From the NCBI GenBank assembly GCA_030374765.1, contig JARGXX010000112.1:1-64000 (forward strand): a DNA stretch of 64,000 nucleotides, read 5' to 3'. Below the pieces are notes generated by a model that saw only the letters and a program-made list of their open reading frames with translations, did not search any database and had not been told where the DNA came from. Origin of the DNA: Agarophyton chilense. Its lineage: Eukaryota; Rhodophyta; Florideophyceae; Gracilariales; Gracilariaceae. The translations under genes and the position numbers were made by a program. Every line of letters begins with the position of its first letter. Positions within the stretch are counted from its first letter, which is position 1. Positions 9,223-20,478 of the stretch are shown here, piece by piece.

Positions 9223-9864
9223 CTACGAAGATAGATGTTCCTCATTGCCCTTATAATCTTCAACATGGTTTCCATCGTTAACTTGCTGCAATTCTTCCAC
9301 GTCACCTTGGCTCGACTCATCCGATTCTTCGATAGGCACCAGAGTTGGTTGCAGAGGTTGATCAATTGAAATGGATGGAACTGAACTCCCAACAATGGAA
9401 TTCATATGCGATTCATAAATTCCTGCCCGCATGCCAATGAATTTCACCAAACCTGACATCAAGTTCCGATGTGACGTCCATCGTTTACAGTCGTAATAAG
9501 TAGCCTTTTTGTCCTGTATTCGACTAATCGAAGTCTATTTTCACTCTCTGCCGCTGCATGCTTCGCTCGTCTGTTAAGGTTTGAAGAAAGCACGCTATCT
9601 ATTTTCGATTTGATCATCCCGCCTTTTGCGAGAATTTGCAGCATATGCCTGAAATTCTTCCACGGTATTCGCGCTATTAATGACTTGTTGTTGCACCCCC
9701 TCCTTTATTTGTACCACCAATTGTAACATCTTTAAAACATAAACCTCAGACCTCGACAAGGCCGCCTCCAGGTCTTGATCAGTTACTTCATCCCTCTCCT
9801 CAGTTGCCACCTCTACCCTTCGCCGATCAAACCGCTTTTGTTTCTCAACAACGAATCGCGGCAT
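9223..9864 (-). pseudogene. Probable partner ORF of H1, charged/coiled-coil type, in three frames
   Basis: It starts MPRFVVEKQKRFDRRRVEV and runs about 89 codons through an E/K/R-rich, heptad-like region. Two further overlapping frames (9459-9644 and 9223-9462) continue it with an acidic end. It faces H1 tail to tail, as the Myb-like ORF faces the transposase in H2, so it may be what remains of the Harbinger DNA-binding second protein. No Myb signature remains, and the N-terminal side is cut by the neighbouring retroelement fossil. The role is inferred from position only. Confidence 0.4.
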
Positions 9865-9894
9865 ATTTTTGATGAGAGTCTTAATATATCTGAG

Positions 9895-12502
9895 GCTTAG
9901 CCCTTGACGAGAATTGGGACGAAAAGGGGCATGGGTCCATCGTGGGTGGTTTGTATTAGGAGGTGAGTAGCTCCTTGGCTCATGACCGCCGAACTGGTTG
10001 AGGCAGAAGCTTGAATAGGGAGGATTTACCTCGCGTCCACCCTCTAAGAATTTTCCGATGGGGTTTCCGTTTCTTCCTGAGGATAAGATTCTTCTTTGGG
10101 GTCGTCCGTAGGGTCTACAATGGTGTGGACATGTGGGTTTTTGATCGGAGTATCCGGAGACCTGGCATAGCGTGAGCTTCCAGGGGTCCCTGTGGCTCGT
10201 TTCTGTGCCCTGTTAAGCATTCCTTCGGATATCCTCACCCAGTGATTCTCTTCCCTTAAGGCTAGGATGTTTTTTCGTGCGTCGTCAGGCAGATACCTCG
10301 TGCAGTCACAAGGTTGGGCCATTGAAAGACTTAAGAAGCAGGCCCTTGGGGCGCGAACATAAACATCCTTGCGGGGCGGAAAGGGGGAATACTTGGGTGT
10401 GGGTGGTCCAGTGGTCGCTTTAATTCCCTGGGAGGTATATGATGGGGGCCCGGACTGAAGAGCACTGAAATTAACCGCGAGGACATCTCCCGAGTCGGCA
10501 CAATGGAGTGCCGAGTCCATGTACAATTCCGTGGAGCTACCCAAATGGGCGTGGTTGGGTTTACGCAATGGGGTTGCGTGTTCTCTGGATATGTCAGCAT
10601 TCCGCTTGGAAGTCCTGTACGTTTCGCCAGAACCTTCGGCGTAGGTAACGAGCCTTGGGAAGGAGTATTGTGGGTTTTACGTGTGGTAATTGCGGACATG
10701 TGTCTGAATGGCAGGGAATCGTCCCGTGATGAAATGGCGTTTGAGCCGTCCTTCGGAGAGATATATTCGAAACCACTCGGTCACGCGCCTGTCCTGTGAG
10801 GAAGAGTTGGAAAAGGTACAGAGCAGCGCCCTCGTGAACACCGTTCTGATCAAAGGCTGTACGAAACAAACTAAGAAACATAAAGAAAGTAATGGAATCG
10901 GAACCCAAGAACTTGTCCGTAATGGTTAGTTGCATCCGTTTGGCCAATTTGGCGACTCTTCGAGCCAACAAACCAGAATATTTCGGATTCCTTTCGGCCA
11001 GTCGGTAATTGAGGTATTCTGGAACCTTAAGGAAAAATTCGTTAGTCGTTGCCAGTGGTTTGAGGCCTCGAACGGCAGCCTCATCCACTCCCAAGTCAGT
11101 TGTTTCGGTCGAGGCCGATCCGGAATCACTCGTGTCCGAATAGTCTCTTCTTTTGCTACTTCTGTTCTTCTTTCTCCTGCAGTTACTTCTTTTCTTTCCA
11201 GCGTAATAGGGACCTAAACGATCGATCTCTCTATGAGATCCGACGGAGCCCTGAGGTCGCTGTACCTCATATTGTCCTTTGGGTAGGGCAATCTGTCTCT
11301 CTTCTAGACGCTGAGCCTCTCCTTTGCTCCTATATTGTCCTTCCATTAGATTTTTCTGATGGTGTTCCCGGCAAGGAACGGGTCATACCACCACTCCTGG
11401 GGTTTCGGTAGGGGGTTTCCATATGGAAGCCGGATGGTTGACTTGTGGAGTGAGCCTAGGGACCGTATTGCCTGTCTGGCTGGTGACTGCTCCTCAGACG
11501 GCCTTAATGAGGGAGTCTATGAATGGCTCAGACTCCATGACCTTGGGGACGATCGGCATAACTAGTTAGTCCGTATGGTCGGCGATCGCCGTAGCGAGTC
11601 GCATGTCTACAATGGAAGACACATGGGCTGAGCAGGGCTCATGGAGACGGAGCGAGAGAAGGTCAGCAAGCCCGGCGGAAAAGTTCTCTCTAATTCCTTC
11701 GGTCTTACGGGGTTCTCCTTGCGGTGTTCCTGGCCTACAGGTGGCCCTGGTGAGGCATTCTCGTAAATGCGCTGCTACCGTGGGTTCTTGGCGAATCCTT
11801 TGAGGGTCGTCCATAGGAGTCAGTACTCCTTGCGGCTGGCTTCTCGTTCTCCAGCAGTCGCTAACATTATCAACCTGAGGTTCAGGCGACATCGTCGGCG
11901 TTGCGGTGGCAGCAGGTTTTTAAGTAGGAGTCGTATGGTGTGGTCGGTTGGGTGCGTTTCCTGCATCCATACTGTCGGTTGCTTCTTTAATTCTAGTCCG
12001 TTGGGGAGTTAAATCAAAGGTTAGAAGTTGGATAATTCTTCAAACCAGTCGTCCGTCCAATTATCCTAAAGGGATTCTAAGTGTGGAGACCAAAATGTAA
12101 CGCAATGACGGGTGGGTCAGCGTACGGGTCTCGACCGGCGGTAGCGGGGTAGAGCGGGTCCTAAGGCTCGAATACTTGACGGCGGCACTCCCAGAGTACT
12201 TGGTGCAATGGGCTGGCGTTTACGATGTAGTCCTACAGGTTGGAGCAACGGAAACGATGGCTTGAAGACCAATTGGTGGAACTAATGTACCAAAGGGGGT
12301 AATTTAGCATCCTAACGGTGCCTACCTTACTGTAAGGGAGAAGAGTCACTCGAGCCAAGTAAATAACAGTGGCGAGGCTCCCTGGCACTATAATGCTAAT
12401 CATTTACACTAATTAAAATAAAATATAAATATAAATGAGCCCAGCTGAGGTTGGCCAGTCAACCGGGCGTCCGTAAGATACCTCAGGCCCCGGCGGCTCA
12501 CA
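9895..12502 (-). mobile_element. LTR retroelement fossil: 5' LTR, leader and gag-like region
   Basis: Probably Gypsy-like, but the pol region that would settle this is absent. A candidate 407 bp LTR (12096-12502, minus strand TGTGAGCC to CGTTACA, A/T-rich TATA-like tract inside) is followed by a leader and a gag-like region of about 2 kb, recognisable from SGLLARRVAKLAKR and GVHEGAALYLFQ. No second LTR is seen. It is broken, with several interruptions, and old enough that both copies in the palindrome share its decay. Confidence 0.6.
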
Positions 12503-12549
12503 AGACTCAACCGTTATCGTTGCTCCTTCACAAGCGGATGTTAGGTTGC

Positions 12550-12759
12550 CTATTGGTTTTCGCTTTTTTTTGGATTGTTGCTTCTTCTTGCTATTAAAGA
12601 CTTTTTTTTCATTTCGTGGTTACCGCCTGTGGGCATATATGATAATGACTTAAATGCCAGTAACATCAGAGATAGATACGCAAGCAGAAGTAGGAGAATG
12701 ATCTCCGAAGCATATGCATAATTCAATGATAAAGAAGAGCCATTCCAAATTTCTTTCAC
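12550..12759 (-). CDS. Hypothetical single-pass membrane ORF, 69 residues
   Basis: One strongly hydrophobic helix (EIILLLLLAYLSLMLLAF) is followed by a lysine/arginine-rich tail. It is preserved in the mirror copy at 42004-42213. No family is recognised. It may be a chance frame. Confidence 0.2.
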   Translation of the reverse strand: MKEIWNGSSLSLNYAYASEIILLLLLAYLSLMLLAFKSLSYMPTGGNHEMKKKSLIARRSNNPKKSENQ

Positions 12760-12965
12760 AGGGCTATAGTTTGATTCCGTACACCCTCGGGAGAAGGATC
12801 GTAACCGGCCTGCCCTCGCATTGCAGTCACAAATATTGCTCGGGTTTGATCTCCTGGTATCGTTGGGATAACCAACGCAACAGACTTAATGAAACAAAAA
12901 CAAATGGGCTAAAAAATGTCACAACATAGCACACCTAATGATTGTGGAGTCCAAAACTTTGTTCA

Positions 12966-13810
12966 CTATCTCTGTTGTAAACGTTTGGCCTTCTTTTTCT
13001 TTGGACTGTTTGTGAGGCTCGCAATCGAACTTCCACCGGATTTGTTCAAGATCGCCTTAGGGTATTCTTTCTTCATCTTTTTTCCTTAAGCGTTCGGTGC
13101 TTGGACGTCCCACTTTTCAATTCCAAATGTAGCTGTCCCATATCTGCGTTTTTCGAAGACAGAGCTGCCTCTTTCGAAGCCAGATCTGAGTATTTAGAAC
13201 GAGGATGGGATGCAAGATCATCAAGCGCTTTGGAAGCATTCGGTTTTAACAGATCTTTGGGACTGTAATCGCCAAAAGGACCAAAATGGACATATTGTTC
13301 TCAACGGAATACGTGTTCGGGATCATATTTACTTGTCTCCCGATTCATTTTGTATACTTCAACACGTGGATCCCGTTTCTTTTCGTCATCAAAGGTGGTA
13401 GCTCTATTCACGATGACGAACTAGTTAATACCTGCTCTTTTATACTCGCGTACTTTGATCACAGTATCGGTGATCTCGTTCTTGCTGGTATCTTCAACAA
13501 TAGTTTTTGGAGGCCTACCGAGAAGGTGAGTGACTTTTTGGGAGCTGGAAGAGAGTTGAAGTTTTTTTGTTTGCGTCAACAAGCGACCAGTGCTAATATC
13601 CGCCCTTGGTACACGTTTTCAACGCGGAGAGAGCGACGAAGATGGAGACTCTGGTGGAATAGCAGTTCCTACCTGTAGAAAGGGTATTTTTGATGTCTTG
13701 CCTTTTACATATCGAGCATGAACCGAGGCCGGCATGATGTGGCCTACACTATCTTGATGATCATCTACTATCTGTAGTGCAACACAAAGGCCGTCCACGT
13801 ACTCATACAA
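12966..13810 (-). pseudogene. Lysine-rich nuclear-type ORF, interrupted
   Basis: From MYEYVDGLC at 13810, coding-like sequence continues on the minus strand to the stop at 12966, with interruptions and at least one frame change. Visible features are a GRPPK segment like an AT-hook core, serine/lysine-rich low-complexity stretches, and a closing SPKKKKAKR nuclear-localisation-type cluster. The unspliced reading is broken; introns are possible but none is convincing. It could be a host chromatin protein relic or part of a transposon. Function not recognised. Confidence 0.35.
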
Positions 13811-16298
13811 ACAAACACAGAAAGATTGACGTTAAAGTATGCTTCCAGTGAGCAAGGCTTCAGATGCAGTGCTTCCAGTCTGTTGTCTAGGGGAAGCTTT
13901 GGGGATGTAGTAGAATAGTGTTTCGCCGAAAACGGGGCTGCTTAAGAGTTGGAATCGTCTCTCAGAGCTGAGTCCGGCAGGGACGGAGGTGGGGGGATTC
14001 ACGACAAATAATACATGGCAAACTTTGACGTGGCTCTTGAGCGTTACGGTATAGATTCGAGAAGAGAGTGGATATTCCCATCTGCGGCGTAGTAGGTTAG
14101 CAGGAGGGAGCATGGTCAAAGGATTCGTGAGCTCAGCGCAGATTTGACACTGTGACGGTCTCGAGGTTGAGGGAAAACAAAGGCGCGGGGATGGAATAAC
14201 TAACGGTGGTTGAATTCAGCTTTGGCGAAAACAGGCGTAATCTTGCAACGAAATCGGAAACGTTGACTCCGCCTTGTTCCAGGATCCAATCAAAGCCATT
14301 GCAAAACACGCTTGTCATGCGCTGGATTCTGACAAATGTTGAGCAGAATATTTTTTTCAGCGTAGCTGCCTTTCGCCTTTTCACCGCTCCATCATCAATC
14401 CAATTGATACATCGCCTCGTCTTCTTTGTCGTTGACGCCGTGGTGGGATGTCTAACGACCTTTTTTCAATGGCGTGCGCTCCAGCGCCGGCTAAAGGTAT
14501 CTCCGTTCCGCTCAATGCTCCGCTTGCACGCAATATAGAACAATCAGAGTCCTCTGGCGCTTGTAACTCTCGCGCCTAGGAGCCCCTGTCCGGCAAAGAG
14601 CCGCCTCGAATTCGCAATTACCTCTTTAGAGCACGTGAGGGGACCTTTTTTCGTTTTCATGATAATTGGCATACCGCATCTGTGTACGAATCCAAGTGTG
14701 CGGGTCTGTAAGCCTCGCAAAAGCTCACGTTCATCTTCAGCAAAAGCGCGGTATGAGATGCACAGAGATATTGCTTTTCTGATCGACAACGCGCGAATAA
14801 GAGAAATTGTGTGTGAAATTGTGAACTGCTCGCTCCCCTGCGGCATCGCGCATAATTTGGCAGGACGACGCGTATTCACAGGGCACTGAGAGATAATCGA
14901 AAGAAGCAAGCTTCCACGTGACATAGGGTGGCTTGCATGCGAAGTGCATTCATGGCAATAGCCACGGAGTGTGTGATTTGAATGTGGCAGACAAGCTCAA
15001 TTGGAACGTGCATGGAAAGATTTTACAGCGACAGAGTGCATGACTTGTTACGACACACCGGAAACCGGATGAATGTGGAGATGCGCAAAATCCGAATGTT
15101 GTGGGGACGCGTCGATGTTGTGGACTTGTGGCATATGGTCTCAGAAGCGTTTATGCATTCGTTTCATGAAAAAGATGCTGTAGCTTGTTAAAAATGCGGT
15201 TGCACGTGCTCATGAGACTAGCAGGCTCATCAGCAGTGCGATTGAAGATGAATTGAAGTTGCCAGCCAGCGCGGGTACAATAGCTATGAGAAGCATCGCT
15301 CTGAATTCATGGCCGAATGAATTGCCGAATGCATGGTTGAATGTATCAGTTCGCGCGAAAAGCAGGTAATCAGCTCGCGGACTGGCGGCGACAGGAAGAT
15401 GTTCCACACGGAGGGGTGTGTTGCGGTCACACAGGGGGCGGCGGGTGAAAGAAGTGGAGGAAAATGAAAGATGGAACACGGGCATTGCTTGCGGTTTTGT
15501 CGGGTAGTGTATTGCGTTAAGCGGTATTGATTTCCTCAAGAAGGTGTGTGTGTGTTGCAGAACGTAAGTGCAACCTGGGCGTAGCGTTTTTCTTAGCTCT
15601 TTGCGGGCTGTCGCTGGGGATAACAAAGTTGGGACGCAAAGAGAGCTCGTTGACAAAGCGCATGTAAGCCTCTGAATTGGTGCAGAGCAAATTCTGCATG
15701 AGGCGACGGCGCTTGACGACCATGAAAATGAGTCGGCGGGGGCTCATCCTTTCCTACTTGTGCTTCACGACGTGCTGCGCACAATCGCAAATTAGATCCG
15801 TAAGCAAGGCGATCTGCATCTGTGAGCTGCCCGTGTCATTGTCACCTTGCACAAAGATGGATAATGTGTCTTTCGCGCGCGACAAACCTCGGCGCGTGGC
15901 GCGTTGTTCAAAAACAGCGCTTTGACCACCTGCGTGTGCGCGTCGGAAAATGTGGCGTCCACCTCATGCGAGAGCATGGTCGCCGCGCCGCGTGTCTGCA
16001 CCACGCCGCTGGTAAGGAACGAGTGCGCAGAGCGCTACGCCACACCAACCAGGCTAGCTGCATAATCGCTTAGAGCGTTTAACGTCTAGTGTCTATTGGA
16101 CCGATGGTCTCTTTGAGGTCAACTAGCTCATACATATGAGGCCAATTTCTTTTTCTTTGTACATTATTCGCAACCTCGTATGCTTTCGACACGGTACCGT
16201 GTACCGATTTACCCCCTACAAGAACGCACAAAATCAAGCTTTTCAATAATTCGACAAAACCTGACCCGTGCGTTGGAGTAGTTTTCAGCAAAGCTCAT
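13811..16298. other. Unassigned tract with interrupted minus-strand coding-like sequence
   Basis: Several minus-strand frames of 70-148 codons follow each other (15792-16004, 15517-15747, 15210-15656, 14544-14924, 14133-14384, 13832-14119). Segments such as MLSHEVDATFSDAHTQVV and FDWILEQGGVNVSDFVARL look protein-like, but no family is recognised. They may be exons or a decayed gene. A 14 bp perfect palindrome (ACACGGTACCGTGT) is at 16189-16202. The mirror is 38465-40953. Confidence 0.4.
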
Positions 16299-17116
16299 AC
16301 TGGGAGACTCCTGAAAACACAACGACTTAATTTAGCCCTACATAAATTGCTGCTTTTCAATCAATTTACCCGTGATTTTGTGTTCATATCTGTCTGATTT
16401 GCACGGTACACAGCACCGTCGGAGGTTGATTTGTGTAGGCGCATTGCGATCCAGAGCCGACCTGCTCACATCAACCGGACACCACCCGAACGGCGACCAC
16501 TCGCAAACTCCGAAGTTCCCTCATTCCCATCCTCAGTACTCCCCGCAACTTCCAAATTCCACACCCCTCATTCCGGCCCCAGCCTGCGCCTCTTTCCCTC
16601 AACAATTCGTGCATGTTCCCCCCGCCGTCTTCGTTCAAGGACCAAGGCCAACAAAGGCTCTACTCAAATGGTTTTTGTTGAAACCGATGAAGTAGATCAT
16701 GTCCATCCGCCAGCTCTCTCTTTCGCGCCGTCACAATCACCACTTACCAACGAAGTAGGGCGCGACACTGAGTGTGCTGCAAACAGCAGAGTTCATTCCA
16801 ACTTTTCCGCTTCCGCCTCCGCTACCGCACATGGAATGCCGGCACCGACACCCCTCTCCCGGCCCGACAATTCCCGGCCTCTTCCTGGCGTGCGCACCAA
16901 CCGGCTCCCTGTCAACGCTGCCGGGAACGGGCGGCTTCAAGCGAGCGCCGCTGGCCCCGTTCGCCGCCCGACCGCCGGAACACAAAATAACCGCCGTGGG
17001 GCGGCCGGAAACGACAGGGGGCATGCAAGGAAACGCAAGAAAGCTAATGAGACGGCTGGAATGGGGGTGGGCGTGGATCTACGTTTACAGAAACAGAGTT
17101 AGAAAGTTTCTTAGAG

Positions 17117-17818
17117 GTGTTACAAGAACACCTTGCTGTCGGCGCTGACGAGTGGGACGCGGTCGCCAGGATACACAAGACGAGGTATCCTGATGAAAGA
17201 CGATCTACAGAATCTCTTCGCAGGAAATTTGCCTTGCTGTATCGCAAAGAGATACCAACGGGCGATCCGAGGATTCCTAGATCCGTTCTTCTCCCTAAAT
17301 CTAGTCGTCAGGATATGACGGCTAGGGTGGATATGGAGGAAGGTGATGCTGGAGAAATGGATAATTTATTGTCTGATCGGGCTGAGGTTGCGGACAGCGA
17401 GTACGAAGCAGATTATGAGCCTCCAACGCATCAACCGTCGTTGTGCCCTACAAGCAGCACACCTTCCCCTGCTCCCACATTTCCTTTGGTGCATAAAAAG
17501 GGCCGCCGCGGCTCTGTCGGTGGTGAAGACTCTATTGTGGAGCTTTTCAAATCATCAATGCTACAGGAGAGGGAATTCAGGGCGGAGGAAAGGGAAAGAA
17601 GGGCACAGGAACGAGAAGACGATCGAGCAAGAAGATCAGAAGCAGCGAAAATCCGTGCAGAAATCAGAGAGGAGGAGCGAATGGAAAGGGAGAGGGAACG
17701 AACAGAGGCTAGTTTACAAAGTGAAGAAGACCGGAAATCGCGTGAATCATACATGCAGATGATGATGATGCTGTTCGCTAAAGGGGACGGAGGGAGCCCT
17801 GGGGTACGTAAGGGTTAA
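17117..17818 (+). CDS. Myb/SANT-like DNA-binding protein of H2
   Basis: The 233-residue frame begins inside a Myb/SANT-like domain (about residues 1-60: LQEHLAVGADEWDAVARIH, then RRSTESLRRKFALLYR and a TGDPRIP segment), which is typical of second proteins of Harbinger-type transposons that bind transposon ends and help the transposase into the nucleus. The middle is acidic. Residues about 150-215 are a dense E/R-rich coiled coil, followed by MQMMMMLFAKG. The domain actually starts a little upstream (about 17085) in the same frame, where a stop limits it. A proline/alanine-rich N-terminal frame (16431-17102) is offset, so a frameshift or an intron separates them. Confidence 0.65.
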   Translation: MLQEHLAVGADEWDAVARIHKTRYPDERRSTESLRRKFALLYRKEIPTGDPRIPRSVLLPKSSRQDMTARVDMEEGDAGEMDNLLSDRAEVADSEYEADYEPPTHQPSLCPTSSTPSPAPTFPLVHKKGRRGSVGGEDSIVELFKSSMLQEREFRAEERERRAQEREDDRARRSEAAKIRAEIREEERMERERERTEASLQSEEDRKSRESYMQMMMMLFAKGDGGSPGVRKG

Positions 17819-17848
17819 TTAAGTTTTTAAAAGGTTTGGTAAAAGTGC

Positions 17849-19003
17849 CTATAGAAGGAGAGAGTTAGCATCGATTCTTAAATAAGGCATGAAAGTTGTA
17901 AGGATCTGGTTGATTCTTACGAGACGAGTTCGTAAATTGAAAAGTAGGACGACCAGGTGTAATATCAATCGACGTTCTCCCCTCTCTTCGTTCACGAGCC
18001 TGTCTTTGAGACGTGGGAAGGAGCCCTGGAAAGCTCTCAATCCCCACTGTGAGCCTTAACGTGCCGACGTAGCTTGCTTAGCACGATGCAAAACTGCCGG
18101 CTCAGCAGTATCAGGAAGCGATTGAGCAGACTTCACTAAAAAAGGATAATGTACCCTGCTAAAAGCAGAGTCGACCACACAAGTTCCACCAGTTCTTTCA
18201 TATACCTCCTCCAACTTAGAATAGATAGATCCCCACTCAGCAATAGCAGAGTCGTGCATCGATCAGGGGGCATTAAATGCGCATGCTCTGACTACACCAG
18301 CGGGGGAGAAGACAAATACATTACCAACGTAGTGATCATGAGTCAATCCATTATAAAATATGTTCTGTATCATGGCGTTGCTTGACTGCTGGAAATAAAG
18401 CTTTAGACCGTCAGCTACAGCATAAACATCAGGCAGAAGAGAGTATATAGAGCTGATTGCCTCCATGTAGGAGGCTATTTCAGAGTCAGATGGCATTCTG
18501 ATAGAGGCTTCTAGGTGTTGCACAAGGGCTTTTAGAAGTAGACGCCTGCCAAACCTTAGAAACAAAGAGCAAACTGAAGCTGTGAACCCAAAAAGAGTGC
18601 ATTAAACCATCGTAGAACCCCTGGTGCGATACCATGCAAGCGAAAGAGCAAGACATTGAACAGCTGTCATTGACCGAGGCCGTCCTCGAGGGCAGAGTCT
18701 AGCCGGTATAAGCCTTATATTTCCGTCAATGCTGTATGGGGAAAAGCGCTCACACAGAGGGGCGAACAGTTCAAGAAGAGACTGCATTGGTCGATGGTCA
18801 AAACCGCAAAGAGTTAGAAGAGCCTGATTCGATCCGGATCCATACAGAAATGCAAACGCAGAGAGGCTGGGCTGCATAAGAGCACAGCGTGGAATGCGGT
18901 GATCTCTCAGCCGACGAGCATCTCTCGAAATAGTGCTGCGAAACAACACCCGTCTCCTCGTCTTAGAGGATTCGAGCAGCAAGGGAAGGCGTATTGGAAG
19001 CAT
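17849..19003 (-). pseudogene. DDE transposase of H2, interrupted
   Basis: Three consecutive minus-strand frames cover the enzyme. An N-terminal helical part (18602-19003) contains GRPRSMTAVQCLALSLAW. The catalytic part has VYAVADGLKLYF (first D), NAPGSMHDSAIAEWG and GGTCVVDSAFS (second D) across 18263-18565 and 18056-18259. The C-terminal part is MRAFQGSFPRLKDRL. Relatives usually carry a glutamate just before the WGMR-type motif; here the context reads SQWG, so the third catalytic residue may be lost. Stops and frame changes separate the parts in both copies, so this copy could not act alone. Confidence 0.65.
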
Positions 19004-19162
19004 GAGGATGGGCTTGCCAGGAAGATATGGCGTGAACAGATATACGTACTATACAGAAATTTTAATGTTTTCCGTGCGAACGCACAATTTGTGTAATGTA
19101 TCTTTGGACTATAGTGCCAGAAGTTGTGCCTACATAAATTGAGTTTTCAGGAGTCTCCCACT

Positions 19163-20470
19163 ATTTCAGAGAGGCAACTTTCGCCGGTGAAGTTTGTCGT
19201 CTTCCAACGGATCAAAATAAACATTGTACCCATTGGTTGTTCACGAAAGCCATCTCTCCAAACATTCACAGGCTTCAGACTTAGAAACACTACCAGCAGA
19301 GCGCAAAACGCCACCAGAATCATCACCAGATTTGATGTAGTAGTTATGGAGCCGCATTGAAGTGTGCACAATTACTAAAGCTTTTTGCAGATCATACAGA
19401 AAATATCGCCACAAAATACCCCATCGTCCTTTAGGCCTCCTAAAAGCCTGTTCTACGTGAATACGATGAGAGGAAAGGCAAAAGTTGAAATCATCTTGAT
19501 ATTTGCTAGCCATAGAGCGCACAATTGGAGTAAACATGTAGTTCTAGCACCCATATGCCTTATCTCCAGCTATCAAAAAGCCCTTAAGAAGACCTTGCTG
19601 TTCTAAAACTCTGCCAATATTCGAGTGAGCGATAGCCATGCGGTCAACTGTAGGTCCCACTCAAACTGCAGATGACGCAATACATCAATACTTTGCGTCA
19701 ACAAGGACCTGCACAGGAACTCCAAACCCGCCTTTCATAGTGTAAAATTGCTGATTGTTAAGTTCTTTCGTCGGCTTCTGCCCAATAATTAGAATTGTAT
19801 CTAAGGCTCCGAGGCAACCGTGAAGAGGATTCATAGCTTCGCAGGAAATGGAAAAGCACAAGGCTGTTGTCAGATACGTTTCGATGTCTTCCTTCGAAGA
19901 AAGACCTTCAAACTCTAAGAAGTCGTCACAAACACTAAAAGCGTTGTCAAAAATGGTATAGACGGTGAATCGTGCTAATCCATAATAAAGCATAACATCC
20001 CAGTAGCTAGATCCAAAAATTAAGCGAAGAAAGGTCCAAAGTTGTGTAGCTGCTTCTATCTCTACACCTTGTAGATGCTTTTACACTTCTTCTCGATATT
20101 CTTTTTGTTGTAGTGGGATAAGAATGCACGAAGGGATGGTCAAAGTCGTTGAAAAGACAATCTGGAAACTCGATAGTATGACCTGAACTTTCCATTAGAG
20201 AGACTGTGGCTTAATTCCCAGCATGAACTTCTTTTTCGATGTGCTCTGCGCGCGATCCTGCAAAGAGGGCTAATGAAGAAGCACAATACAGAAAAGGCCA
20301 CAGCAGCGGCAAGTGTGCGACGCTTTGTTTCTCTCTGAATGGCTTTCATGAAACTTTGCAGGCTGCTCCCGATATGAAGTGTCCTGAACTGCGAGGAAAC
20401 GGTCACATCGTGATGTCACAGTATCTCGGTTATCCACCGTGGGATCAGCTCTCAAAGAGCTGACTTGGTC
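19163..20470 (-). pseudogene. PIF/Harbinger-type DDE transposase H3
   Basis: Read leftward from about 20455, coding-like sequence includes LARFTVYTIFDNAFS, GALDTILIIGQKP (first D), FYTMKGGFGVPVQVLVD, a GDKAYG motif (second D) and HRIHVEQAFRRPKGRWGIL (glutamate plus the family's K-RWGIL pattern). All three acidic residues of the catalytic core are visible in this copy, but stops interrupt the reading. The H2 element is inserted at its 3' end. The 5' end abuts the Copia fossil. Confidence 0.7.
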
Positions 20471-20478
20471 TGAAAAAT

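Larger units (their letters stand above)
16302..19159. mobile_element. Harbinger-like DNA transposon H2 with both ends (2858 bp)
   Basis: The terminal inverted repeats are exact over 17 bp: GGGAGACTCCTGAAAAC at 16302-16318 and its complement ending at 19159. A 3 bp target duplication ACT flanks them (16299-16301, 19160-19162), as expected for PIF/Harbinger. A 13 bp sequence CCTACATAAATTG lies just inside both ends (16337-16349, 19129-19141) in the same orientation. The content is a Myb-like ORF on the plus strand and a transposase on the minus strand, tail to tail. It is inserted next to or within transposase H3. Confidence 0.88.

Noticed and set aside
16189-16202. 14 bp perfect palindrome ACACGGTACCGTGT as an operator or recombination site
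   Set aside because: A single isolated short palindrome with no associated gene or repeat of itself. Chance occurrence is likely in 64 kb.
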